Shown here: one piece after another, positions 36,422-44,552 of the stretch | Position numbering within the stretch: position 1 is the stretch's first letter | Layout of the letters: each line of letters begins with the position of its first letter | Source of the DNA: Streptomyces yangpuensis | Lineage (GTDB): Bacteria; Actinomycetota; Actinomycetes; Streptomycetales; Streptomycetaceae | DNA: 64,000 nt | Reading direction: 5' to 3' | NCBI RefSeq assembly: GCF_001005295.1 | Contig: NZ_LBMK01000003.1 | Location: forward strand, 813,060 to 877,059 | Position numbers and translations under genes: made by a program | The notes under the pieces: generated by a model | Told to the model about the DNA's origin: nothing | What the model saw: the letters and a program-made list of their open reading frames with translations, nothing else | The model's database searches: none

Positions 36422-37933
36422 GTGAAGAGGATGTTCGTAGCTCCGGATCCGGGGCGCCTGAGACTGAGGACGTCGGCCCGCGCCGTGATCGGCGTCGCCG
36501 CGGCCGTCGCACTCGCCGAACTGTGCGGTCTGTCCCTGACCGCGTCCATCACCGGCGGACTGGCGGCCCTGCTCGCGCTCTTCACCGTCACCGACGCCAC
36601 CGTGCGCCGCCAGACGGTCACCACCGCCCTGCTGCCCGCCGCCGGATTCCCCGTCCTGGCCCTCGCCACCGCCCTGCACGGGGTGACCCCCCTGCGGGAC
36701 GCCGCCTTCGTGCTCGTCGTCTTCTGCGGGGTCTACGCCCGCCGCTGGGGCCCGCGCGGGCACGCGCTCGGGATCTTCGCGTTCATGAACTTCTTCATCA
36801 CGCAGTTCCTGCACGCCCTGCCCGCCCAGCTCCCCGAGCTGTACGCCGCCGTGGGCCTGGCCCTCGGCGCCGCCGCGGCCGTACGGTTCCTGCTCTGGCC
36901 GATCGAACGGCGCACCCCGCCGCCCGCCGCCCCCGCGCCGCTGCCCGGCAGCGGCCTGGCCCGGCACACGACCCGCCAGGCCCTCCAGGCGACCGTCGCG
37001 TGCGCCGTCGCCCTCGCCGTCGGCCAGGTGCTCTCCGAGGACCGCTGGTACTGGGCCGTCGGCACCGCCTGGTGGATCTTCGTCAACACCGCCTCCCGCG
37101 GCGAGACCCTGGTCCGCGGCTTCCGCCGGGTGCTCGGCACCGTCGTCGGCGTGGCAGCGGGGGTACTGATCGCCATCCCGCTGGACGGCGCGCCCCTGCC
37201 CACCGCCCTCCTCGTCGCCGCCTGCGTCTTCGGCATCTTCTACACGGCCGCCGTCTCCTACAGCTGGATGATCCTCGCGGTCACGCTGATGGCCGGGCTG
37301 CTCTACGGCCTCCTCGGCGTGCTCGACCCCGGCCTGCTCGTACTCCGTCTGGAGGAGACGGCCGTGGGCGCCGTGTGTGCCGCGCTGGCCGTGGTCCTCG
37401 TCCTGCCGGTCACCACCCACGCCACGAACGACGCGTGGATCCAGCGCGCCCTGCACTGCGTGCACGCCGCCACCGCCCAGGCCACCGCCCGCCTCGCCGG
37501 CTCCCCGACGGCGGACCCCGCCCCGCACGCCGCGGAGCTGGAGACCCTGCTCGCCCGGGTCCGGATGGCGCTCGCCCCGCTGGTCCACCCGCTCAGCCCG
37601 TTCCGCGCCCGCAAGGCCCGCGCCGGCCAGGTCATCGCCCTGCTCGACGACTGCGCCCGCGAGGTGCGCGGCCTGGTGACCGTCGCCGCCGACCCGGACG
37701 CCGGCCACGACGCCCGCCTCGCCGCCGCCTGCTGGCGCGTCGAGGCGGCCGTGCAGGCGCTGACCGCCGGCGAGCGGGAGCTCGAAGCGCCCGCCGCCAC
37801 GGGCGCCACCGCCCCGCCCGCCGCCACCACCGAACCCGCGCTCGCCCACCTCCAGGGCCTGGAGCGGGCCCTGACCGAACTGGCCACCCCCCTGGGCAGC
37901 GACCCCAAGGCGCCGTTCGTCATCAGCGCCTGA
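36422..37933 (+). CDS. FUSC-family inner membrane exporter-like protein
   Basis: A 503-aa protein with two blocks of about five hydrophobic helices (about 20-160 and 195-330) and a soluble C-terminal half, the layout of the FUSC (fusaric acid resistance/AaeB-like) superfamily. The conserved VGTAWWIFVNTASRGETLVRGFRRVLGTVVGV segment lies near 220. Such proteins export aromatic carboxylic acids. GTG 36422 has a GGGGGGCGG run upstream; ATG 36431 has a badly placed ribosome site. Longer in-frame extensions are Arg/Pro-rich and look non-coding. The stop overlaps the convergent helicase gene by 11 bases. Confidence 0.8.
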   Translation: MKRMFVAPDPGRLRLRTSARAVIGVAAAVALAELCGLSLTASITGGLAALLALFTVTDATVRRQTVTTALLPAAGFPVLALATALHGVTPLRDAAFVLVVFCGVYARRWGPRGHALGIFAFMNFFITQFLHALPAQLPELYAAVGLALGAAAAVRFLLWPIERRTPPPAAPAPLPGSGLARHTTRQALQATVACAVALAVGQVLSEDRWYWAVGTAWWIFVNTASRGETLVRGFRRVLGTVVGVAAGVLIAIPLDGAPLPTALLVAACVFGIFYTAAVSYSWMILAVTLMAGLLYGLLGVLDPGLLVLRLEETAVGAVCAALAVVLVLPVTTHATNDAWIQRALHCVHAATAQATARLAGSPTADPAPHAAELETLLARVRMALAPLVHPLSPFRARKARAGQVIALLDDCAREVRGLVTVAADPDAGHDARLAAACWRVEAAVQALTAGERELEAPAATGATAPPAATTEPALAHLQGLERALTELATPLGSDPKAPFVISA

Positions 37934-40226
37934 GCAGAGCGCCCCAGGCCGGCGTCCGCTCCGCGGGCAGCCGGCCGGGGGTGTGCACCACCCCCAGGGC
38001 CTGGGTGGCCCGGGTCAGCGCCACGTACAGGTCGCTCGGCCCGAAGTCGGCCGGCTCCACCACGATCACCGTGTCGAACTCCAGCCCCTTGGCCTGGCGC
38101 GGATCCAGCAGGACGACCTCCCGGGTCAGATCGGGCTCCGCGCCCTCCCGCACCTGCGGCAGTACGGCCGCCAGCGCCCCGTGCAGCTCCCGCTGGGCGA
38201 TCACCGCGAGCCGCCCCTCGGCCGGCCGTTCCCGCTGCACCGCCTCCCCGACTGCCCCGGCCAGGTCGCCGGCCGCCCGCGCCCACGGCCGCACCCCGGT
38301 GGCCCGTACCGAACGCGGCGGCTCGAAGCCGGGATCGCGCTCGCGCAGCACGGCCGCCGCCACCTCCATGATCTCGGCCGGGGTGCGGTAGTTGACCCCG
38401 AGCCGGACCAGCTCCCACCGGTCGCCGACGTACGGCGCCAGGATCCGCTCCCAGGATCCGCAGCCCGCCTCGTCACCGGTCTGCGCCGGATCGCCGACCA
38501 GCGTCATCGAACGGGTCGGGCAGCGCCGCATCAGCAGCCGCCACGCCATCTCCGACAGCTCCTGCGCCTCGTCCACGATGACGTGCCCGAAGGCCCAGGT
38601 GCGGTCCGCCGCGGCACGCTCGGCGGTGCTGCGGTGGTCGGCCTCCTCGTGGCGCTCCGCCATCCGTTCGGCGTCGATGATGTCGTGCGCCGCGAGGTAC
38701 TCGTTCTCCTCGTCCTCGAACTCGTACGACTGCGAGCCCGCGGACACGTCCAGCACCCCTTGCGCGTACGCGATGCGCAGCTGCCTCTGCCGCTCCTCGG
38801 CGGCGCGCAGCGCACTGTCGTCCTCCCCGAGCAGCTCGGCCGCCTCGTCCAGGAGCGGTACGTCGGCCGGGGTCCAGTCGGGCCGCGCCGAGGGCGCGCG
38901 GCGGATCAGCCGGGCCTCCTCCACGGGCAGGTGCGTGGGTTCCGCCAGGAAGTCGGTGATCAGCTGCTGCGGGGTGAGCGACGGCCACAGCGAGTCGATC
39001 GCCGCGTGCACGGCGGCGCTCGTCGCGATCTCCTTGCCGAGCTGGGCCACGTCGTCCGCGCCGAGCAGGTTCGGACCGCCGTACGGATCGGCCCCCAGCC
39101 GGTCGGCGAGCTGCGCGGTGAGCGCGTCGATGATCCGGAAGGCGAAGGCCGGCCGCGCCCGGTTGTGCGGCAGCCCGGTGGCCCGGGCCCGGTCCCGCGC
39201 CTCGTGGGCCATCGTGCGGTCCAGCAGCAGGGTTCCGTAGTCGTCGTGGTCGATCTCCAGCGCGGCCTCGGGCACGGTGTCGTACTCCTCGCCAGTGCCG
39301 GCCGGCACGTGCTCCGGCAGGCACTGCCGGTCGGCCACGACCCGGGCGAGGACCTGTGCCATCGCGGCGCGGCCCTTCACCGCGGCGGCCCCGGGACGGT
39401 CGGTGCCGGTGGCGTGGACCCCCGGGAACAGCTCGCCCGGCGTGGACAGCAGCACACCGGTCTCGCCGAGCGCCGGGAGCACCCCGCCGATGTAGCCCAG
39501 GAAGGCCGGCCCCGGCCCCACGATCAGCACACCGCGCCGGGCGAGCAGCTCGCGACGGGCGTACAGCAGGTACGCGGCACGGTGCAGCGCGACCGCGGTC
39601 TTGCCGGTGCCGGGTCCGCCCTCGACCACCAGCACCCCGCGGTGCGTGGAGCGGATGATCCGGTCCTGCTCGGCCTGGATGGTCCGCACGATGTCGTGCA
39701 TGCGGCCGGTGCGGGCGGCATCGAGCGCCGCCAGCAGGACCGCGTCGGCGTCGGCCCCCTCGTGGCCGGTGCGCTCCGCGTCGGTCAGGTCGAGGATCTC
39801 GTCGTGCAGGGCGGTGACGACCCGGCCCCGGCTGCTGATGTGACGGCGGCGGCGCAGCCCCATGGGCGTGTGCCCGGTGGCGAGGTAGAAGGGGCGGGCG
39901 ACCTCGGCCCGCCAGTCCAGGACCAGCGGGGTGCGTTCCGTGTCGTCGGCGCGGATCCCGATGCGTCCGATGTGGTGGTCGCGGCCGTCGGAGAACTCCA
40001 GACGCCCGAAACACAGGCCGTTCTCACCGGCATTCAGAGCGGACAGCAGGCCCGACTGCTCGGCCACCAGGACATCGCGTTCCAGGCGCGCCTGAAAGCC
40101 CGTTCCGACATCGCGCAATGCCCCTTCGACCGCCTGTTCGGCCTGGTCGCGCAGGTCGTCGAGGCGCCGATAGAGGTCGGTGACGAATTGCTGCTCTTTC
40201 CGGAATTCCTCGGTTGACAATTGCAC
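37923..40226 (-). CDS. HelD/HelR-type SF1 ATPase (RNA polymerase recycling factor)
   Basis: A 767-aa superfamily 1 helicase-like protein. A charged coiled-coil N-terminus (EEFRKEQQFVTDLYRRLDDLRDQAE) is followed by LVLDWRAEVARPFY, the Walker A VEGGPGTGKTAVALHRAAYLLY, Walker B VIVDEAQELS and a C-terminal VALTRATQAL. This is the actinobacterial HelD class, which dislodges stalled RNA polymerase; the HelR members also displace rifamycins. No clear rifamycin-associated element is visible upstream. GTG 40226 abuts its GGGAG; TTG 40220 has better spacing and may be the true start. It is divergent from the acetyltransferase gene, whose promoter overlaps its first codons. Confidence 0.83.
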   Translation of the reverse strand: MQLSTEEFRKEQQFVTDLYRRLDDLRDQAEQAVEGALRDVGTGFQARLERDVLVAEQSGLLSALNAGENGLCFGRLEFSDGRDHHIGRIGIRADDTERTPLVLDWRAEVARPFYLATGHTPMGLRRRRHISSRGRVVTALHDEILDLTDAERTGHEGADADAVLLAALDAARTGRMHDIVRTIQAEQDRIIRSTHRGVLVVEGGPGTGKTAVALHRAAYLLYARRELLARRGVLIVGPGPAFLGYIGGVLPALGETGVLLSTPGELFPGVHATGTDRPGAAAVKGRAAMAQVLARVVADRQCLPEHVPAGTGEEYDTVPEAALEIDHDDYGTLLLDRTMAHEARDRARATGLPHNRARPAFAFRIIDALTAQLADRLGADPYGGPNLLGADDVAQLGKEIATSAAVHAAIDSLWPSLTPQQLITDFLAEPTHLPVEEARLIRRAPSARPDWTPADVPLLDEAAELLGEDDSALRAAEERQRQLRIAYAQGVLDVSAGSQSYEFEDEENEYLAAHDIIDAERMAERHEEADHRSTAERAAADRTWAFGHVIVDEAQELSEMAWRLLMRRCPTRSMTLVGDPAQTGDEAGCGSWERILAPYVGDRWELVRLGVNYRTPAEIMEVAAAVLRERDPGFEPPRSVRATGVRPWARAAGDLAGAVGEAVQRERPAEGRLAVIAQRELHGALAAVLPQVREGAEPDLTREVVLLDPRQAKGLEFDTVIVVEPADFGPSDLYVALTRATQALGVVHTPGRLPAERTPAWGALLRR

Positions 40227-40243
40227 TCCCGCCGCGATACAGT
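40214..40243 (+). promoter_or_regulatory. Near-consensus vegetative promoter for the acetyltransferase gene
   Basis: TTGACA at 40214-40219 and TACAGT at 40238-40243 with an 18-base spacer resemble a HrdB promoter on the + strand. Transcription from about 40250 would give a leader of roughly 110 bases before the ATG at 40362. The promoter overlaps the 5' end of the divergent helicase gene. Confidence 0.6.
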
Positions 40244-40311
40244 GTCCTCGTAAGCTTCTTTGCGCCCTCGCTCAAGGCGAAGTCGCGAACTATTCAATAT
40301 ACGCCTTCTTC

Positions 40312-40345
40312 TCCCTCGGCAGTGAATTCGGCCGGGGGATTTTTT
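40312..40345 (+). terminator. Intrinsic terminator-like hairpin with T-tract in the acetyltransferase leader
   Basis: TCCCTCGGC (40312-40320) can pair with GCCGGGGGA (40331-40339) around a 10-base loop, with one G-U pair, and is followed directly by six T (40340-40345). The ATG of the acetyltransferase lies 16 bases further on. A true T-tract terminator is rare in such GC-rich DNA, and one placed between a promoter and a resistance-type gene suggests attenuation. A 21-codon frame (TTG 40260 to TGA 40325) rich in Arg ends in the hairpin loop, but it has no clear ribosome site. Confidence 0.55.
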
Positions 40346-40361
40346 GCGTACGGTGGATCTC

Positions 40362-40949
40362 ATGACCACCGCACACGCCCCGGCCGGCAAAATCGTCTAC
40401 CGCCTCGCCCGCCCCGAGGATGCGGGCGCCATCGAGGCCCTGGACGGCTCCTTCACCACCTCCACCGTCTTCGAGGTCGCCGCCTCCGGCGACGGCTCCG
40501 GCTTCCTGCTCCGTGAGGTCCCGGTGGACCCGCCCGTGCGCAAGGCGTTCCCGCCCGAGGAGCACGACGAGCAGGGGTTCGCCGGCTCCCGGGGCCCCGA
40601 CGTGGACGCGGACAACCGCACCTTCGTGGCCCTCGACGGCGGCGAGCTCTGCGGATTCGCCGCCGTCGGCTACGCCGCGTGGAACCGGCGGCTGACGATC
40701 GAGGACATCGAGGTCGCGCCCGGTCACCGGGGCCGCGGGATCGGCAGCGCACTGATGGAGCACGCCGCGGAGTTCGCCCGCGAACGGGGCGCGGAGCACC
40801 TCTGGGTCGAGGTCAGCTCGGTCAACGCCCCCGCCGTGCACGCCTACCGGCGCATGGGGTTCGCCTTCTGCGGCCTCGACACCGCCCTGTACGGGGGCAC
40901 ACCCTCCGCGGGCGAACAGGCGCTGTTCATGAGCCGCCCCTGCCGCTGA
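40362..40949 (+). CDS. Nourseothricin/streptothricin acetyltransferase homologue (GNAT)
   Basis: A 195-aa GNAT enzyme that closely resembles S. noursei Nat1 and S. lavendulae STA as I remember them: EAIEALDGSFTTSTVF-like start, FLLREVPVDPPVRKAFP, LTIEDIEVAPGHRGRGIGSALMEHA (acetyl-CoA loop), VNAPAVHAYRRMGFAFCGLDTALY and the terminal MSRPC. These enzymes acetylate the beta-lysine amino group of streptothricins and inactivate them. No streptothricin pathway is visible here, so it is probably an orphan resistance gene. ATG 40362 fits the family N-terminus; the in-frame ATG-like extension to 40344 lies in the leader hairpin. Confidence 0.9.
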   Translation: MTTAHAPAGKIVYRLARPEDAGAIEALDGSFTTSTVFEVAASGDGSGFLLREVPVDPPVRKAFPPEEHDEQGFAGSRGPDVDADNRTFVALDGGELCGFAAVGYAAWNRRLTIEDIEVAPGHRGRGIGSALMEHAAEFARERGAEHLWVEVSSVNAPAVHAYRRMGFAFCGLDTALYGGTPSAGEQALFMSRPCR

Positions 40950-41107
40950 CCCGGGCGCGCCGAGCAGCCGACGAGCCGTCAACTCCCGCGGCGCGCCGGA
41001 TCCTACGTCTCCGTGCCCCCTGACCGCAGCCCAATCCTCCAGGATCACCCGGAAGAGTGTTCCGAAAGCTCATGCCATACGCCGCTGACCTGCGGCAGGT
41101 ACAACGG

Positions 41108-41119
41108 GTAATTGATTAC
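41108..41119. promoter_or_regulatory. Inverted repeat upstream of the nitric oxide synthase gene
   Basis: GTAATTGATTAC (5-2-5) lies in an AT-rich patch 59 bases before the start codon. The 229-base gap between the acetyltransferase and this gene has no coding capacity that I trust. The repeat is a candidate operator. Confidence 0.4.
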
Positions 41120-41178
41120 TGCACATTCATGCGGCACGTACAGGGTGGATCTGGTCGGACAGGGGGTAACCCGCCGGA

Positions 41179-42315
41179 ATGGAAATTCTTCAACAGCGCT
41201 CCACCACCGCACAGGTGTGGCAGGCGGCCGAGGAGTTCATCCGACTCTTCCACAGGGAGAACGCCGGGGCGGGTGATCCGCGCGCCCGGCTCGCCGCCGT
41301 GAGGGCGGAACTCGCGGACACCGGTACCTATGTGCACACCCCCGAAGAGCTGGTCCACGGGGCGCGCGTGGCCTGGCGCAACAGCAACCGCTGCATAGGC
41401 AGGCTCTACTGGAACTCGCTGCGGGTCCGGGACCGCCGCGGACTCACCGACGCCGACGCCATCGCCGCCGAGTGCTTCGACCACCTGCGCGAGGCGACCA
41501 ACGGCGGCCGGGTGAGGCCCACCATCACGGTCTTCGCCCCGGAGGTCCCCGACCGCCCCGGCCCCCTGATCTGGAGCGAGCAGCTGGTGCGGTATGCCGG
41601 GTACGGCGACCACCCGTCCATAACCGTCGGCGACGCGCGCAACGCCCCGCTCACCGAGGCCCTGCTCCGGCTCGGCTGGTCCGGCGGCGCCGGCACCCCC
41701 TTCGACCTGCTCCCGCTGGTCGTCCAGGGCGTCGACGACAAGCCGCGGTGGTTCGACACCCCCGCGGACGCCGTCCTGGAGGTCCCGATCGCCCACCCCG
41801 AGGGCGACGACTGGGCGGACTGGGGCCTGCGCTGGCACGCCGTCCCCGCCATCTCCAACATGTGCCTGGAGATCGGCGGCATCCACTACCCGGCCGCGCC
41901 GTTCAACGGCTGGTACATGGGCACCGAGATCGGCGCGCGCAACCTCGCCGACACCGACCGCTACAACCTCCTGCCCGCCGTCGCCCGCCGCCTGGGCCTG
42001 GACACCTCCAGCGACCGCTCACTGTGGAAGGACCGCGCCCTGGTCGAGCTCAACCGGGCGGTCCTGCACTCCTTCGACCGCGCGGGCGTCACCATCGCCG
42101 ACCACCACTCCGAGTCCCGCCGCTTCCTCTCCCACATGGAACGGGAGGAGCGCAAGGGCCGCGAGGTGGGCGCGGACTGGTCCTGGATCGTGCCGCCGAT
42201 GTCCGGCGCGGCGACCCCGGTCTTCCACCGCACCTACGAGGACCGCCCCAGCAGCACGGCGTACGTCCACCACTCCGGCGCGCAGGAACGGGCCCGCGGA
42301 CGGGATTTGGTCTAG
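41179..42315 (+). CDS. nos: Bacterial nitric oxide synthase, oxygenase domain
   Basis: A 378-aa NOS oxygenase without a reductase domain, the usual bacterial form. The heme-thiolate cysteine lies in AWRNSNRCIGRLYW near 70; the substrate glutamate is in GWYMGTEIGARNL near 245, and the pterin-side SWIVPPMSGAATPVFH is near 340. It makes NO and citrulline from arginine using an external reductase. In Streptomyces NO takes part in signalling and in thaxtomin nitration (TxtD). No TxtE-like nitrating P450 or thaxtomin synthetase is nearby, and the gene stands alone, so a signalling or stress-protection role is more likely. Confidence 0.93.
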   Translation: MEILQQRSTTAQVWQAAEEFIRLFHRENAGAGDPRARLAAVRAELADTGTYVHTPEELVHGARVAWRNSNRCIGRLYWNSLRVRDRRGLTDADAIAAECFDHLREATNGGRVRPTITVFAPEVPDRPGPLIWSEQLVRYAGYGDHPSITVGDARNAPLTEALLRLGWSGGAGTPFDLLPLVVQGVDDKPRWFDTPADAVLEVPIAHPEGDDWADWGLRWHAVPAISNMCLEIGGIHYPAAPFNGWYMGTEIGARNLADTDRYNLLPAVARRLGLDTSSDRSLWKDRALVELNRAVLHSFDRAGVTIADHHSESRRFLSHMEREERKGREVGADWSWIVPPMSGAATPVFHRTYEDRPSSTAYVHHSGAQERARGRDLV

Positions 42316-42370
42316 ACCTTCTGTTACCGTCGGCTCCGGACGGATCCGGCGGCGGTGAGAGGGGTTTCCT

Positions 42371-43435
42371 GTGGGCGGCGCGGACAGCACGGACCGAAGC
42401 GGCGAACACCGGGCCTACATCGGCTCCTTCACCTCGGGGGGCGGCCGCGGTGTGACCATCGCGGCCGTGGATCCGAAGACCGGGGCGCTGACCCCGCTCT
42501 CGGTCGCCACCGCCGAGGATCCGTCGTACCTCGCCCTCGCTCGGGACACCGGCGTCCTCTACGCGGTGAGCGAGACCGAGCGGGGCGAGGTGGCGGCCTT
42601 CCGGCCCACCGCCGGGGGTCTCGCGGCGCTGGGCGCGCCCGTGCGCGTCGGCGGCTCCGGCCCCACCCATGTCAGCGTGTCCGGGCGGCGCCTGTTCACC
42701 GCCAACTACACCTCGGGCAGCGTCAGCAGCCTCGGGCTGGCCGCCGACGGCAGCCCCCGCGGACCGGCCCGCGTCCTCGCGCACCGGGGCTCCGGCCCCG
42801 ACACCGCCCGGCAGGAGGGGCCGCACGCCCATCAGGCGCTGCCCGACCCGACCGGCCGCTGGGTGCTCGGCGTCGACCTGGGCACCGATTCGGTACGGGT
42901 CTGCGCGCCGGACGCGGTCACGGGCGAGCTGCGGGTGCACACCGAGACGGCGCTGCGCGCCGGAACGGGACCCCGCCACCTGGTCTTCCACCCGGAGGGC
43001 GCTGTGGTGTACATCCTGCACGAGCTGGAGCCGCAGGTGACCGTCTGCCGGTGGAACGGCGCATCGGGGCACCTGGAACCGGTCGGTGAGGTTCCGGTGG
43101 CCTCCGCGGGCGCCTCAGGGGCCGTACGGGTGTATCCCTCGGCGGTCGTGGCCTCCCCCGACGGGCGGTTCGTGTGGGCGGCCGTCCGCGGCGCCGACGT
43201 GCTCGTCACCCTGTCGCTCGCCGACGGGCCCGGTAAGCCGCGGCTGACCGGCACCGTGGACTGCGGCGGCCTGTGGCCGCGGGACCTCGCCGCGGACGCC
43301 GCGGGCCGCCGCCTCTACGCGGCCAACGAGCACTCGGGCGACGTCACCTGGTTCGACGTGGACCCGCTGACCGGGCAGCCGCACCGGGCCGGTTCGCTGG
43401 CCGTGCCCGCCGCCACCTGCGTGGTCCTCGACTGA
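42371..43435 (+). CDS. Lactonase-family beta-propeller protein (6-phosphogluconolactonase-like)
   Basis: A 354-aa protein with GTG start, beginning AYIGSFTSGGGRGVTIAAVD and continuing in repeated blades (FTANYTSGSVSSLGL, HAHQALPDPTGRWVLGVDLG, GTGPRHLVFHPEGAVVYILHEL, YAANEHSGDVTWFDVD). These are marks of the lactonase/Pgl seven-bladed propeller family. Its members hydrolyse sugar lactones or have unknown roles. No signal peptide is seen. The hairpin after the gene is shared with the convergent CbiX-like gene. Confidence 0.87.
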   Translation: MGGADSTDRSGEHRAYIGSFTSGGGRGVTIAAVDPKTGALTPLSVATAEDPSYLALARDTGVLYAVSETERGEVAAFRPTAGGLAALGAPVRVGGSGPTHVSVSGRRLFTANYTSGSVSSLGLAADGSPRGPARVLAHRGSGPDTARQEGPHAHQALPDPTGRWVLGVDLGTDSVRVCAPDAVTGELRVHTETALRAGTGPRHLVFHPEGAVVYILHELEPQVTVCRWNGASGHLEPVGEVPVASAGASGAVRVYPSAVVASPDGRFVWAAVRGADVLVTLSLADGPGKPRLTGTVDCGGLWPRDLAADAAGRRLYAANEHSGDVTWFDVDPLTGQPHRAGSLAVPAATCVVLD

Positions 43436-43476
43436 GTCCCGTACGCGGGCCGGGCGACGGCCGGGCGCGGACCGTA

Positions 43477-43530
43477 CGCGCGAAGGCCCCCGCCCGGCCG
43501 GGAGATCCGGGCGGCGGGGGCCTTCGCGCG
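43477..43530. terminator. 18-bp bidirectional hairpin
   Basis: CGCGCGAAGGCCCCCGCC at 43477-43494 and its exact complement at 43513-43530 form a perfect 18-bp stem with an 18-base, partly self-pairing loop. It lies between two convergent genes and probably ends both transcripts. Confidence 0.8.
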
Positions 43531-43541
43531 GGTCGGGCGGG

Positions 43542-44456
43542 TCAGTGCGCGGGCGAGCCCTGGGGGATGCCCAGAGCCGCGGTGTACTGCGCGACGGCCA
43601 GCTTGCCGAGTGCCGGGTAGGCGCCGAGCACCTCGGCGGTGGCGCAGTCGGCCTCCTTGCACGCCGTGTCCAGCAGCCCGTCGGCGGCCTCCGGGCCGAT
43701 CAGGTACGGGGCGAGCGCGAGCTGGGTGGAACCCTCGCGGCGCAGCTGGTCGGCGACCGCGGCCACCGAGCCCTCCTGGTCCAGCGCGGCCGCCTGGACG
43801 GGCACCGCGAGGCGGGCGGCGAGCAGCATGCCCGTGATCCCGGCGGCCTGCACGGCCTCCTCGCCACCGGTGGTGGCCAGGACGATGCCGTCGGCGGCGG
43901 TGGTCACGGTGAAGAGGCGGGCGCGGTCGGCGCGGGCCAGTCCGGCCTCCGAGAGGCGCACGTGCAGACCCTCGGCCAGCAGCGGGTGCGGGCCGAGGAC
44001 GTCGGCCAGCTCGGCGGCGGCGGTGGAGTCCATCAGGGCCTGGCGCATCCGGCGCAGCAGGTCGCTGTCGGGGCCGGCCAGCAGCGGGACGACCACGGCG
44101 TCCGGGCCGGTCTGCTCGGGCACCTCGTGGCCGGCGGCGCGGGCGAACTCGGCACGAGCGGTCCGGTCGGCCGCGACGGCGTTCAGCACGCCGGACAGGG
44201 ACGGGAACTCGGAGGCGTCGTCACCCTCCAGGAAACCGATGCGGGCGTCGAGGCCCGGCAGCTCGGAGCGGCCGATGCTGATGATCTCTTCCGCGAGCCC
44301 CCGCGAGGCGGCCGAGGGCGCACCGGGCACGGCGAGTACCAGCGCGGGCGCGCCCTCGGGCGCAGCCGCGGGCTCGGGCCGGCGGTGCCGTCCGGTCGGG
44401 CGGGGTCGCGGCATTCGTACGGGCAGGCCATTTGCGGGGCCAGTGGGGGAGCTCAT
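43542..44456 (-). CDS. CbiX/sirohydrochlorin chelatase-like protein
   Basis: A 304-aa protein with a Pro/Arg-rich, probably disordered first 38 residues, then two tandem chelatase-like halves: ALVLAVPGAPSAASRGLAEEI and VVVPLLAGPDSDLLRRMRQAL, later LAPYLIGPEAADGLLDTA and the end LGIPQGSPAH. Actinobacterial proteins of this type are annotated as sirohydrochlorin chelatase-like; metal insertion into sirohydrochlorin is unproven. The usual N-terminal catalytic His is not evident (VPGAP where HGS-like motifs occur), so function is uncertain. Confidence 0.65.
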   Translation of the reverse strand: MSSPTGPANGLPVRMPRPRPTGRHRRPEPAAAPEGAPALVLAVPGAPSAASRGLAEEIISIGRSELPGLDARIGFLEGDDASEFPSLSGVLNAVAADRTARAEFARAAGHEVPEQTGPDAVVVPLLAGPDSDLLRRMRQALMDSTAAAELADVLGPHPLLAEGLHVRLSEAGLARADRARLFTVTTAADGIVLATTGGEEAVQAAGITGMLLAARLAVPVQAAALDQEGSVAAVADQLRREGSTQLALAPYLIGPEAADGLLDTACKEADCATAEVLGAYPALGKLAVAQYTAALGIPQGSPAH

Positions 44457-44552
44457 GGCGCCGCATGCTACTGGCTTATCGGAAGAAGGTGTTCGGGCAG
44501 GGCCTTCGCGTGCCGCATCTGTCCGTATTTATCCGGTGAATTGCAGATACGT

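Noticed and set aside
40227..40361. A rifamycin-associated element upstream of the HelR-type gene
   Set aside because: I looked for the inverted repeat of the GGGGCTTGC type and found only a poor match around AAGCTT; not enough to report as a site.
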